11,029 nucleotides of DNA from Actinomycetota bacterium (GTDB taxonomy: Bacteria > Actinomycetota > Acidimicrobiia > Acidimicrobiales > JACCXE01). The position numbers and the translations under genes are program-made. The stretch lies in NCBI GenBank assembly GCA_013697265.1, contig JACCXE010000398.1, positions 1 to 11,029 of the forward strand, written 5' to 3'. Below are positions 1-7,600 of the stretch, piece after piece (positions within the stretch are counted from its first letter, which is position 1; every line of letters begins with the position of its first letter). The notes beneath the pieces were generated by a model. That model saw only the letters and a list, made by a program, of their open reading frames with translations. It ran no database searches and was not told the DNA's origin.

Positions 1-470
1 GCCACGATCTCGGCCTCTGTCGGGTGGTGGTCGAGGCCCAGCTCGTTATCAATGTCGTCGGCGTGCACCGCACCGTCGAACAGCAGTGCTTCGACGCCCC
101 GGCCCAACGAGCCGTCGAAGCCCCCGCCCGCCGGTGCGTTCCAGGCATTGTCGTCGAGGACGTCGAGCAGGCCGCCCAGCTGGATGGTCGCCGCGTCGAG
201 TTCGTCGGCTAGTTCGGCTCCGGTGAGGCCGCGGCGGTCTTCGACCTGGCGCTTGGTGACGGGCGGCGTGCCCTGACCGTCGAGATCACCGGCGGCGATC
301 TCGGCGATCGAGCCGACGAAGTGGCCGGCGACGTCGCCCACGGTCCAGCCTTCGCAACGACTTGGGGTCGCGAGTTGCTCGGCGGTCAGTGGCCGCACGA
401 GGTTCGAGAAGCGTGCGAGCACGCCACGAAAGGCTTCGGTTATTTCTTCTCGGGATTGGAGGGTGTCCAT
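1..470 (-). CDS. Maleylpyruvate isomerase / mycothiol-dependent (DinB-like) family protein, C-terminus cut by window edge
   Basis: The minus strand reads open from ATG at 470 to the window edge, giving 156 residues without a stop. The N-terminal four-helix-bundle pattern of the MDMPI_N/TIGR03083 family is visible: 'CEGWTVGDVAGHF' at residues 39-51 and 'LLFDGAVHADDI' at 129-140. Known family members bind a divalent metal with a His-Glu-His set, the last two spaced E-x3-H. Here H50, D132 and H136 fit that geometry, with Asp in place of Glu. Characterised relatives are mycothiol-dependent isomerases or transferases, but most are of unknown substrate, so I claim only the family. A GGTGG element lies about five bases before the ATG as a weak Shine-Dalgarno. 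The gene diverges from the XRE regulator at 558, which may control it. The family call is firm; the function is open. Confidence 0.82.
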   Translation of the reverse strand, partial: MDTLQSREEITEAFRGVLARFSNLVRPLTAEQLATPSRCEGWTVGDVAGHFVGSIAEIAAGDLDGQGTPPVTKRQVEDRRGLTGAELADELDAATIQLGGLLDVLDDNAWNAPAGGGFDGSLGRGVEALLFDGAVHADDIDNELGLDHHPTEAEIV

Positions 471-508
471 GGCTGCCACCCTGCGCCTCGGACGTAGAGC
501 CGCCAATT

Positions 509-551
509 ACCTCTGAGGTCATGGTCGCCGGCGAGGCCCGTGACCTACCGT
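509..551. promoter_or_regulatory. Leaderless promoter -10 and candidate operator of the XRE regulator
   Basis: TACCGT at 546-551 fits the actinobacterial TANNNT -10 box, and exactly six bases separate it from ATG 558, which implies a leaderless mRNA. No convincing -35 is seen. ACCTC-T-GAGGT at 509-519 is a perfect 5-bp inverted repeat. In addition AGGTCA (516-521) and TGACCT (541-546) are perfect inverted 6-mers 19 bases apart, the second one touching the -10. This arrangement in the divergent gap suggests the binding site of the regulator itself. That is inference; short repeats can occur by chance. Confidence 0.45.
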
Positions 552-557
552 CGGTGC

Positions 558-1370
558 ATGACGGCATTGCCGGTTTTGGACACCGAGGGTGACGGCGCCA
601 GCCGCGCTGGCTCATTGCTGCGCCAATGGCGGCTACACCGACGGCTCAGCCAGCTCGAACTATCGAACCGGGCCGGCGTCTCCACGCGCCACTTGAGCTT
701 CGTCGAGACCGGCCGGGCCAACCCGAGCCGCGAGTTGCTGCTGCACCTCGGGCGCTCGCTCGGGATGCCGCTGCGCGACTGCAACCGCCTGTTGCTCGCG
801 GCCGGTTTTGCGCCCGTGTTCGGCGACGCACCGCTCGACGCTCCTGAACAACGCGACACGCTGGCCGCGGTACAGCGCGTACTCGACGCGCACGAGCCAT
901 GGCCGGCGCTGGTGATGGACCGCCACTGGAACCTCGTCACCGCGAACAAGGCGGCGATGATGTTCGTCGAAGACGTCTCGCCCCAACTTATGACGCCGCC
1001 GGTGAACGTGTTGCGGGTGTGCCTGCATCCCGACGGCTTGGCGCCTCGCATCGCGAACCTCGGCGCGATGGCGCACCATGTGTTGGCCAGCCTGCAGCGC
1101 CAGATCGACGGTCTGGGCGACCCGGTGCTCGTCGCGCTCGCCGACGAGTTCCGGGGCTATGTCGCGCACGTCGACATCGAGGACCACGACGGCGACCACG
1201 GCCTCGCCGTAACGATGGAGCTGCGCCGCGGTGACGCCACGCTGCGCTTCGTGAGCCTGATCGCGACGTTCGGCAGCGCGGTCGACGCGACCACGTCGGA
1301 GTTGACTATCGAGACGTTCCTGCCGGCCGACGACGCGACGGCGGACGCGCTGCTCGAAACTCGGCTCTGA
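558..1370 (+). CDS. XRE-family regulator with MmyB-like ligand-binding domain (MLTR type)
   Basis: The protein has 270 residues. An N-terminal helix-turn-helix lies at about residues 17-75, with 'LSQLELSNRAGVSTRHLSF' followed by 'ETGRANPSRELLL', the classic XRE recognition helix and following turn. The rest matches the MmyB-like transcription regulator ligand-binding domain: 'EPWPALVMDRHWNLVTAN' near residue 113 is its conserved opening, a PAS-like fold reported to bind fatty-acid-like ligands in a family member. I chose ATG 558 over the upstream GTG 540 because a TANNNT box (546-551) sits six bases before 558 and would lie inside the coding region if 540 were used. Regulators of this type usually control a divergent neighbour; here that is the MDMPI-family gene. 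The target and ligand are unknown. Confidence 0.9.
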   Translation: MTALPVLDTEGDGASRAGSLLRQWRLHRRLSQLELSNRAGVSTRHLSFVETGRANPSRELLLHLGRSLGMPLRDCNRLLLAAGFAPVFGDAPLDAPEQRDTLAAVQRVLDAHEPWPALVMDRHWNLVTANKAAMMFVEDVSPQLMTPPVNVLRVCLHPDGLAPRIANLGAMAHHVLASLQRQIDGLGDPVLVALADEFRGYVAHVDIEDHDGDHGLAVTMELRRGDATLRFVSLIATFGSAVDATTSELTIETFLPADDATADALLETRL

Positions 1371-1375
1371 CCACG

Positions 1376-1421
1376 TCGGCCATGAAGCGGCCGATGGTGA
1401 GCATCGGTGGGGGCTTCTTTT
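1376..1421 (+). terminator. Candidate terminator downstream of the XRE regulator, with two mutually exclusive stems
   Basis: CCGATG-GTGAG-CATCGG at 1391-1407 forms a perfect 6-bp stem with a 5-base loop. It is followed after six bases by the T-rich CTTCTTTT (1414-1421). A second stem, TCGGCC (1376-1381) with GGCCGA (1389-1394), shares bases with the first, so the two cannot form together. The site starts six bases after the regulator stop. The distance to the T-run makes it a non-ideal intrinsic terminator. Confidence 0.4.
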
Positions 1422-1445
1422 AGCAGTGACGATCGCTGTCGCGCT

Positions 1446-2390
1446 CTAAAGCGTACGCCCGTACTGCTTGGCCAAATCCTCGAGGATGCGTACGCAGTCG
1501 TCTGCGGTCTCACGGATCACGTCGGCGACGGGACGCACCTCCTCGATGCGGCCCACCACCTGACCTCCCAGCGCTATGCCGGCTTCCATGTCGCCGCCGA
1601 AGTAGAGATCCATGGCGTTGCCGAACGCGGCCATGGGCGGCGTCTCGGTGTCGAACTCGAGCGCGTTGGTGCGATCGGTGCGCAGCGCCCGCATCGCCAT
1701 TTTGTCGGCGCGGCCCAACACCACCGTGTCGGCCTCGGTCGCATTAATGATCGCGTCCTTCCAGTTCTGGTGGACGGGCGACTCGGCCGCGCTCACCATG
1801 CGGGTGCCCATCTGCACGCCCTCGGCACCCATGGCCAGAGCGGCGGCCATCGTCGGGCCGTCGATGAATCCGCCCGCCGCGATGATCGGCACGTCGACCT
1901 TCGAGCGAATCAGCGGCAGCAACACCATCGTCGCGATCGGACGCGGGCTCTTGAAACCGCCACCCTCGCCGCCCTCCACGATCAACCCGTCCACGCCGGC
2001 GTCGACCGCCTTGAGCGCGCCAGCAAGGTTGGGCACCACGTGGAAAACGGTGAGGCCGCCTTCCTTCAGCACTGAGGTGTACTTGGTCGGCGAGCCGGCC
2101 GAGGTCGTGACGAACTTCACGCCCTGGTCGATCACGAACTCGGCGATGGCCGGGTCGCGCACGAAGGCCTGCGCGATGTTCACACCGAACGGTTTGTCGG
2201 TGAGGTCGCGCATCTTGCGGATCTCGTTCTTCACGTTGTCGAGCTCACCAGACGACGTTTCGATGATCCCCATCGCGCCGGCGTTCGACACCGCTGAGGC
2301 AAGCTGCGAACGCGCGATCCATCCCATCGGTGCTTGGACGATTGGAATCTCGACGCCGAGCATGCGCGTGACGCGGTTGTCGAAAGGCAT
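1446..2390 (-). CDS. Nitronate monooxygenase / FabK-type FMN-dependent TIM-barrel protein
   Basis: The protein has 314 residues, close to the usual length of the 2-nitropropane dioxygenase/FabK family. Family landmarks appear in order: 'QAPMG' at 19-23, 'FGVNIAQA' at 68-75, 'EGGEGGGF' at 139-146, 'IIAAGGF' at 169-175, 'MGTR' at 194-197 and 'GGQVVG' at 275-280. The 'AAGGF' and 'MGTR' segments belong to the FMN phosphate-binding region. Nitronate monooxygenases and FabK normally have a catalytic His at the end of the E-x-x-E-x-G-G-H motif; here that position is F146, so nitronate oxidation should not be assumed. Actinobacterial homologues include enzymes of lipid or steroid breakdown. ATG 2390 begins the conserved 'MPFDNRVTRMLG' opening; a longer reading to 2570 would overlap the divergent chorismate mutase gene and is not family-like. 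AATGAT sits six bases upstream of the start. Confidence 0.88.
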   Translation of the reverse strand: MPFDNRVTRMLGVEIPIVQAPMGWIARSQLASAVSNAGAMGIIETSSGELDNVKNEIRKMRDLTDKPFGVNIAQAFVRDPAIAEFVIDQGVKFVTTSAGSPTKYTSVLKEGGLTVFHVVPNLAGALKAVDAGVDGLIVEGGEGGGFKSPRPIATMVLLPLIRSKVDVPIIAAGGFIDGPTMAAALAMGAEGVQMGTRMVSAAESPVHQNWKDAIINATEADTVVLGRADKMAMRALRTDRTNALEFDTETPPMAAFGNAMDLYFGGDMEAGIALGGQVVGRIEEVRPVADVIRETADDCVRILEDLAKQYGRTL

Positions 2391-2460
2391 GCGTCCATCA
2401 TTGCCTCGCCGGCCGGCTGGCATTGCGCCTTGAGGTCGTCCCGTGCGTAAAGCTGTGGAC

Positions 2461-2757
2461 ATGCCGCAAACCGACCCGGCCGCGCTCGCCGAACTCGATC
2501 GTCTGCGGTCGACTATCGACAACCTCGACGCCGCGCTCGTGCACCTTCTCGCCGAACGGTTCAAGTGCACGCAGCAGGTTGGTCAGCTGAAGGCCGCGCA
2601 CGGCCTGCCCGCGGCCGACCCCGACCGCGAAGCCCGGCAAATCGCGCGGCTGAAATCCCTCGCAGTCGAAGCCGACCTTGACCCCGAGTTCGCCGCCGAT
2701 TTCCTCGATTTCATCATCGCTGAGGTCATCCGTCACCACGAGGCACTGCAGGGATAG
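2461..2757 (+). CDS. Chorismate mutase, AroQ class, monofunctional
   Basis: This 98-residue all-helical protein converts chorismate to prephenate in Phe/Tyr synthesis. Active-site residues of the AroQ fold can be lined up with E. coli chorismate mutase: R16 in 'LRSTIDNLDAALVHLLAER', R33 at the end of that helix, K44 in 'VGQLKA', and the D53/R56/E57 group in 'ADPDREARQI'. The last helix has 'EVIRHHEAL', with His where E. coli has Gln. No regulatory or fused domain is present. ATG 2461 fits the family opening; in-frame GTGs at 2443 and 2455 are less likely. The stop TAG is followed immediately by the ATG of the next gene, so the two are probably co-transcribed. It diverges from the flavoprotein with a 70-base gap. 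Confidence 0.9.
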   Translation: MPQTDPAALAELDRLRSTIDNLDAALVHLLAERFKCTQQVGQLKAAHGLPAADPDREARQIARLKSLAVEADLDPEFAADFLDFIIAEVIRHHEALQG

Positions 2758-3222
2758 ATGTCGTTTCCCCCGCGGCTCGTGGTGTTCTGCGGGCTGCCCG
2801 GCTCGGGCAAAACCACCGCGGCCCGCGCGCTGGCCCCCACCATGTCGGCGGTGCGCTTCTGCCCCGACGAATGGTTTGCTGCACTCAACCTCGACATCTG
2901 GGACGAGGCCCTTCGAGCCCGCATCGAGGCGACGCAGTGGGGGTTGGCCCAGGACTTGTTGCGGCTCGGTGTCAACGTGATCGTCGAGTTCGGCTCGTGG
3001 GCCCGGGAGGAGCGCGACGTGTTGCGCGAGGGCGCCAGAGCGATCGGCGCGCAAGTCGAACTGCGCTACCTGGACGCGCCGCTCGACGAGCTGTATCGGC
3101 GCGTCACCGAACGCGGCGGTATGGACCCGCCCATGACCCGCGCCAACTTCGACGAGTGGGCCGCCATCATCCAGGTCCCAACGCCCGCAGAGCTCGCCCT
3201 CTTTGACACACCCCTCGCGTAA
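2758..3222 (+). CDS. P-loop ATPase / kinase-like protein (AAA_33 type)
   Basis: The 154-residue protein begins with a beta strand and Walker A, 'GLPGSGKTT' at residues 12-20. The rest resembles small phosphotransferases of the AAA_33/zeta-toxin/polynucleotide-kinase-like group: 'FCPDEWFAALN' follows as the substrate-side loop with a conserved Asp, 'VIVEFGSWAREERDVL' in the middle resembles the second strand and lid entry, and 'LDAPLDELYRRVTERG' carries the usual Arg-rich lid region. The substrate cannot be told from sequence; small-molecule (antibiotic or nucleoside) or RNA phosphorylation are options for the family. It starts at the base after the chorismate mutase stop (TAGATG), so translation is probably coupled. 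No signal peptide or membrane segment is seen. Confidence 0.82.
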   Translation: MSFPPRLVVFCGLPGSGKTTAARALAPTMSAVRFCPDEWFAALNLDIWDEALRARIEATQWGLAQDLLRLGVNVIVEFGSWAREERDVLREGARAIGAQVELRYLDAPLDELYRRVTERGGMDPPMTRANFDEWAAIIQVPTPAELALFDTPLA

Positions 3223-3265
3223 CGTCCGCCCCGCCACTCCCCTTATGCGCCGGATGGTGCGTTCC

Positions 3266-3294
3266 AGGCGGTAACTCGGGCCGTATCACCGCCT
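3266..3294. repeat. Inverted repeat in the gap before the AbiEi-like gene
   Basis: AGGCGGT (3266-3272) and ACCGCCT (3288-3294) are perfect inverted 7-mers around a 15-base loop. There is no T-run after the stem, so it is a poor intrinsic terminator. It could be an operator for the wHTH protein that starts at 3326, or a transcript-end hairpin for the kinase. The rest of 3223-3325 shows nothing recognisable. Confidence 0.3.
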
Positions 3295-3325
3295 CAACCG
3301 CGCCAAAAGCAGACGGGCAGCGGGC

Positions 3326-4177
3326 ATGCGGGAACTCCGAACGGCGGCAGAACTCGAGGCGCGCGGAATCACGCGGCACACAATCCGATGGGCGCTGAAG
3401 ATCGGGCGTTGGACTCTGATCATTCGCGGGGTGTACGGGCGCGGCCCGGAACAGCCGAGCCAACTCGATATCGGTCGGGCAACCGCTCTGGTGGCGGACG
3501 GAGTCGCGGTCGGTTGCCTTAGCGCGGGTTTGCAGCGGTTCGACAATGTGAAGGTGCTTCGGCCTGAAGTCAGCGTGCAACGGAACTCAAGTGCGCGGCG
3601 GCCCGGGCTCAAGCGCGTCGCGACAATGCCGACGGACACGTCGGTGATCGGTCAGGTGCGGTGCCTTAATGCGGCGGACACCCTGCTCGAACTCGCGTCG
3701 AGATTGGACGACACGCACTGGGAGCAATCGCTCGAGTTTTGCCTACGGAAAGGCTTCGTGATCCCCGAACAGGTCGAGGCGTGGTCGGGTGGCACGAGCG
3801 CGCGCGCGAAACGGATCCGCCGCGTGGTCGCCGGACGCGGTGGAATCAACATTCCGCACACCGACTCGTTGCTCGAAACGATGGCCATGCAGCTGCTGCG
3901 CAACGCCGGGCTTCCTACGCCGACACGGCAACACCCGGTCTTCGATCCCGCCACCGGACGTCTGATCGCGCACCTCGATCTCAGTTGGCCCGACCTCGGA
4001 ATCTTCCTAGAGCTCGACGGCCAACAGCACGAGGACCAACCCGTGTACGACGCTCGCCGCCAAACCGAGGTCACGGTGATCACCGGGTGGCGGTGCGGTC
4101 GGCTCACGTGGGATGAGGTCACGCTTTGGCCCGAGTCCACCAGCAGACTCCTTGCGAGCCTGTTGGAGCAGTCCTAA
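3326..4177 (+). CDS. AbiEi-antitoxin-like wHTH protein with DUF559/Vsr-like nuclease domain
   Basis: The 283-residue protein has two parts. Residues 1-75 ('RTAAELEARGITRHTIRWAL', then 'IIRGVYGRG') match the winged-helix start found in AbiEi-type antitoxins. The C-terminal part, about 180-283, has the DUF559/Vsr-like endonuclease layout: 'SLLETMAMQLLRNAGLP' around E184, D218 in 'AHLDLSWPD', E229 and D231 in 'FLELDGQQH', H235, and the closing 'GWRCGRLTWDEV'. These residues suit a PD-(D/E)xK metal site, so DNA cleavage is possible but untested. No AbiEii-type nucleotidyltransferase toxin lies next to it, so a toxin-antitoxin role is not supported. Such stand-alone fusions are common in actinobacteria and their function is unknown. 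No clear Shine-Dalgarno is seen. The 3' end contains the promoter of the MarR gene. Confidence 0.8.
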   Translation: MRELRTAAELEARGITRHTIRWALKIGRWTLIIRGVYGRGPEQPSQLDIGRATALVADGVAVGCLSAGLQRFDNVKVLRPEVSVQRNSSARRPGLKRVATMPTDTSVIGQVRCLNAADTLLELASRLDDTHWEQSLEFCLRKGFVIPEQVEAWSGGTSARAKRIRRVVAGRGGINIPHTDSLLETMAMQLLRNAGLPTPTRQHPVFDPATGRLIAHLDLSWPDLGIFLELDGQQHEDQPVYDARRQTEVTVITGWRCGRLTWDEVTLWPESTSRLLASLLEQS

Positions 4178-4197
4178 TTATTCGGTAACCTAACTGT
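4163..4197 (+). promoter_or_regulatory. Leaderless promoter and MarR-type operator of the marR-ABC unit
   Basis: TTGGAG (4163-4168), 17 bases, then TAACCT (4186-4191) form a good sigma-70-type promoter. Six bases then precede GTG 4198, which places transcription start at the start codon. TTCGGTAACCTAA (4181-4193) is a 13-bp palindrome with one mismatched pair, centred at 4187 and covering the -10 box, where a bound MarR dimer would block RNA polymerase. The -35 lies inside the last codons of the upstream gene. Autorepression is inferred. Confidence 0.65.
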
Positions 4198-4626
4198 GTG
4201 GATGACGAATTAGTGCGAGCGGTCGGGGCGTTGGCGTTTGGAAGCCGCACGCTCGAGCGCGCGCTTGAACACATGACGCTCCCCCAGTTCCGGTTGCTGT
4301 CGCTTGTGGCGACGGCACCCGAACGCGCAAGTCGCTTGGCCGACAGGGCGGCCGTCACCCGACCGTCGTTGACGGGGATCCTCGACGGCCTCGTCACTCG
4401 CGGCTGGGTCGAACGGTCCGATGTCGACGGCGACCGGCGCGGCGTCACGCTCACGATCACTGCCGCCGGCCAAAAGGCCTACAACAACGCGACCGCGGCC
4501 ACGACCGAAGGACTCGACGAGTTGATCAGCAGCGCCGACGCGAAAACCCGCGCCAAGATCGTCGCCGGCCTCGTCGCCCTCCGCACCGTCATGCAAGAGC
4601 GCGCCGAACGGCGGGTGTCGGCATGA
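4198..4626 (+). CDS. MarR-family transcriptional regulator
   Basis: The 142-residue protein is the usual size for MarR. The winged helix runs from about residue 28 to 88: 'TLPQFRLLSLVA' enters it, 'TRPSLTGILDGLVTRGWVER' is the recognition helix and turn, and 'DVDGDRRGVTLTIT' (75-88) is the wing with its signature D-x-R-R. Terminal helices give the dimer interface. The GTG start at 4198 is set by the promoter: its TANNNT box lies six bases upstream and no ribosome-binding site exists. The stop overlaps the start of the exporter gene as ATGA, so the two are one operon with coupled translation. MarR next to a multidrug-type ABC exporter usually means ligand-induced derepression of efflux; the inducer is unknown. 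Confidence 0.92.
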   Translation: MDDELVRAVGALAFGSRTLERALEHMTLPQFRLLSLVATAPERASRLADRAAVTRPSLTGILDGLVTRGWVERSDVDGDRRGVTLTITAAGQKAYNNATAATTEGLDELISSADAKTRAKIVAGLVALRTVMQERAERRVSA

Positions 4627-7600
4627 GTGCGCCGGTTGCCGCGAGCATTCGGCCCACACCGCAACCCGCGCCGAAAGGCTCGGGCGGCTGGATCCGGCGG
4701 CTGGCGCCGTTCCTATGGGCGCACAAGCGCAACGTGTTCGCCGCATTCGGTGTTGCGGTCCTAGGACAGGCCGTCGCCGCCCTCACACCGGTGATCTCCA
4801 AGACGATCGTCGACGACGTCATCATCCACCAACGCCGGTCGCTCACACCGTGGCTGGTGCTGCTCGTCGCGTCGGGCTTCTTCGGATTCGCCATGTCCTT
4901 CATTCGCCGCTACGCCGGCGGCCGCGTAGCGCTCGACGTGCAGTACGACCTGCGCAACGCGGTCTACGAGCGGCTGCAACGCCTCGACTTCGCCAGCCAC
5001 GACAAGATGCAGACCGGCCAACTCGTGAGCCGCGCCTCGAGCGACACCGCGCTGATTCAAGCGCTGCTGTCGTTCCTGCCGATCATGGTCGGCAACTTCG
5101 TTCTGCTCGTGATCGCGCTGTGCTTCATGGCGTACTACTCGTTGCAGCTCACGATCGTGGCGTTGCTCGCGGTGCCCGCGATGTTCTTCGTCGCTGTTCG
5201 CCTGCGTAAGACGATCTTTCCCGCCTCATGGGACGCTCAGCAGCGCGCCGGAGAAGTCGCCGGCGTGGTCGACGAGGCGGTCACAGGTGTGCGCGTCGTG
5301 AAGGGCTTCGGCCAAGAGCAGCGCGAACTCGACGACCTCGCCGACGCCGGCGCCGACCTGTTCAAGTCGCGGGTGCGCCTTATCCGCCTGCAGGCACGCT
5401 TCACGCCGACGATGCAGGCGATCCCGGTGCTCGGCCAAGTCGCAGTGCTCGGCTTCGGCGGGTACCTCGCGATCCACGGCCGCCTCAGCCTCGGTGTGTT
5501 CCTGCTGTTCTCGTCGTACCTGGTGCAGCTCGTTGCGCCCGTCCGGATGTTCGCCATGCTGCTCGCGGTCGGCCAGCAGGCCCGCGCCGGCGCTGAGCGC
5601 ATCCTCGACATCCTCGACGCCAACCCGCTGATCACCGAACAGCCCGACGCCCCCAACCTTGATCGGGGCGACGGGCGCGTCGTGTTCGACAACATCACGT
5701 TCGGATACACCGTGAGCGACCCGGTGTTGCGCGGATTCTCGCTCGAAGTAGAGCCCGGCGAGACGGTGGCGCTCGTCGGCGCCAGCGGGTCGGGCAAGTC
5801 CACCGTCGCGCTGCTACTCCCCCGCTTCTACGACCCGGCGGAGGGGGCGATCACGATCGACGGCGTCGACGTGCGCGACGTCACCCTCGACTCGCTGCGC
5901 AACAACGTCGGCGTGGTGTTCGAAGACCCGTTCCTATTCTCCGACTCGCTCCGCGCAAACATCGCGTACGGCCGGCCCGAGGCCACCGACGAAGAGATCG
6001 AGGCTGCGGCCAAGTCCGCCGAGGCCGACACGTTCATTCGCGCCCTGCCCCACGGCTACGACACCGTCGTCGGCGAACGGGGGCTCACGTTGTCGGGGGG
6101 CCAGCGCCAGCGCATCGCCCTCGCCCGCGCCCTGATCACCGACCCGAGCGTCCTCGTACTCGACGACGCGACATCGTCGATCGACGCCAAGACCGAGGAA
6201 GACATCCACGAGACGCTGCGCCGCCTCATGCAGGGCCGCACCACCATCCTCGTTGCCCACCGCCGGTCGTCGCTGCGCCTCGCCGACCGAATCGTGGTCG
6301 TCGACAAGGGGAGGGTCGCCGACAGCGGCACCCACCACGAGTTGGTAAAGCGCTCTGCGCTCTACCGCGCATTGCTGTCGGGACCCGGCGAGGGCGTCGA
6401 CGACGTGGTTGAGCCGGTTATAGCGAAGTCGCCGGAACGACGCAGCGGCGTCACCGCGTCGGCGTGGCCCTACCACCAAGTAGACGGCACCGCCCCGAAG
6501 GCCACCGCAACCACCGGTCCGCCCCGCGTTGGTCCTCCTGGCGGTGGAGGCGGGTTCGGAATGGCCCTGTCGGCCACGCCCGAACTGTTGGCCGCGCTCG
6601 ACAAGTTGCCACCGGCCGACGACGAGCCCGACATCGACGTCGCGTTCGAGGGCGAACTGAAGGACAAGTTCTCGCTGCGTGAGTTCATCACGCCATACCG
6701 CGGATGGCTAGGGATTGGCCTGGCGCTTGTCGCCGTCGATGTGCTCGCGACGTTGCTCGGTCCGTACTTCGTGCGCCGCGGCATCGACCACGGCGTACGC
6801 GTTGGCAGTCAGGGGGCGCTGACGATCGCCGCACTCGGGTTCCTAGTAGCCGCGCTGGCGGATTGGGCACTCACGATCACCTACACGCTGATCACCGGGC
6901 GCACCGCCGAACGCCTCCTCTACGCGCTGCGTATCCGCGTGTTCTCACATCTGCAACGCCTGTCGGTGGACTACTACGACGGCGAGATGGCGGGGCGCGT
7001 GATGACGCGCATGACCACTGACATCGACGCCCTGCAGCAACTGCTTCAGACAGGATTGATCAGCGCTCTCGTCAGCCTCGTCACCTGCGTCGGCGTGTTC
7101 GGCTTCCTTATCGCGCTCTCGCCGAAGCTGGCGCTCATCACGGGCGCCGTTCTGCCCCCGCTCGCTCTGGCGACGTGGTGGTACCAACGCAAGTCCAGCG
7201 TGGTTTACGCGCAAGCACGCGACCGCATCGCTGCCGTCAACGCCAACTTCCAGGAGAGCCTGTCGGGAGTGCGCGTAGCGCAGGCCTACACCCGCGAAGA
7301 CAAGAACATCTCGGGCTTCCGCGACGTCAACAGCGACTACCTCGCGTCACGGGTGAAAGCGCAGAAGTACATATCGCTGTACTTCCCTTTCGTGCTGCTC
7401 GTGTCCGACGTCGCCGCCGCCCTCGTGCTCGGAGCGGGCTCCGTGATGGTGCGCAACGGCGCGATCCAGGTCGGCATCGTGATCGCGTTCATGCTCTACC
7501 TCGACCAGTTCTTCGCTCCGATCCAACAAATCTCGCAGGTGTTCGACTCATGGCAACAAGCCTCCGCCTCGATGGCCAAGATCGACGAGCTGATGGCGAT

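Noticed and set aside
540..557. GTG 540 as start of the XRE regulator
   Set aside because: The TANNNT -10 box at 546-551 lies downstream of it and six bases before ATG 558; the six added residues have no family character.
2408..2417. Perfect palindrome GCCGGCCGGC between the flavoprotein and chorismate mutase genes
   Set aside because: Such short GC-only palindromes are frequent by chance in a genome this GC-rich; flanking bases do not extend the symmetry.
1407..2433. Long plus-strand reading frames opposite the flavoprotein
   Set aside because: They are antisense shadows of a clearly conserved gene; the translations show no domain.
2391..2570. Longer N-terminus of the flavoprotein, starting at 2570
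   Set aside because: It would overlap the divergent chorismate mutase gene, and the added residues are low-complexity Arg/Ser/Ala-rich, unlike the family.
3326..4177. AbiE-type toxin-antitoxin system
   Set aside because: No AbiEii-type nucleotidyltransferase toxin is adjacent; the neighbours are a kinase-like gene and a MarR regulator.
4175..4193. IdeR/DtxR iron box upstream of the MarR gene
   Set aside because: Only the right half resembles the 19-bp consensus (12 of 19 matches by hand); the left half fails, and a MarR palindrome explains the bases better.
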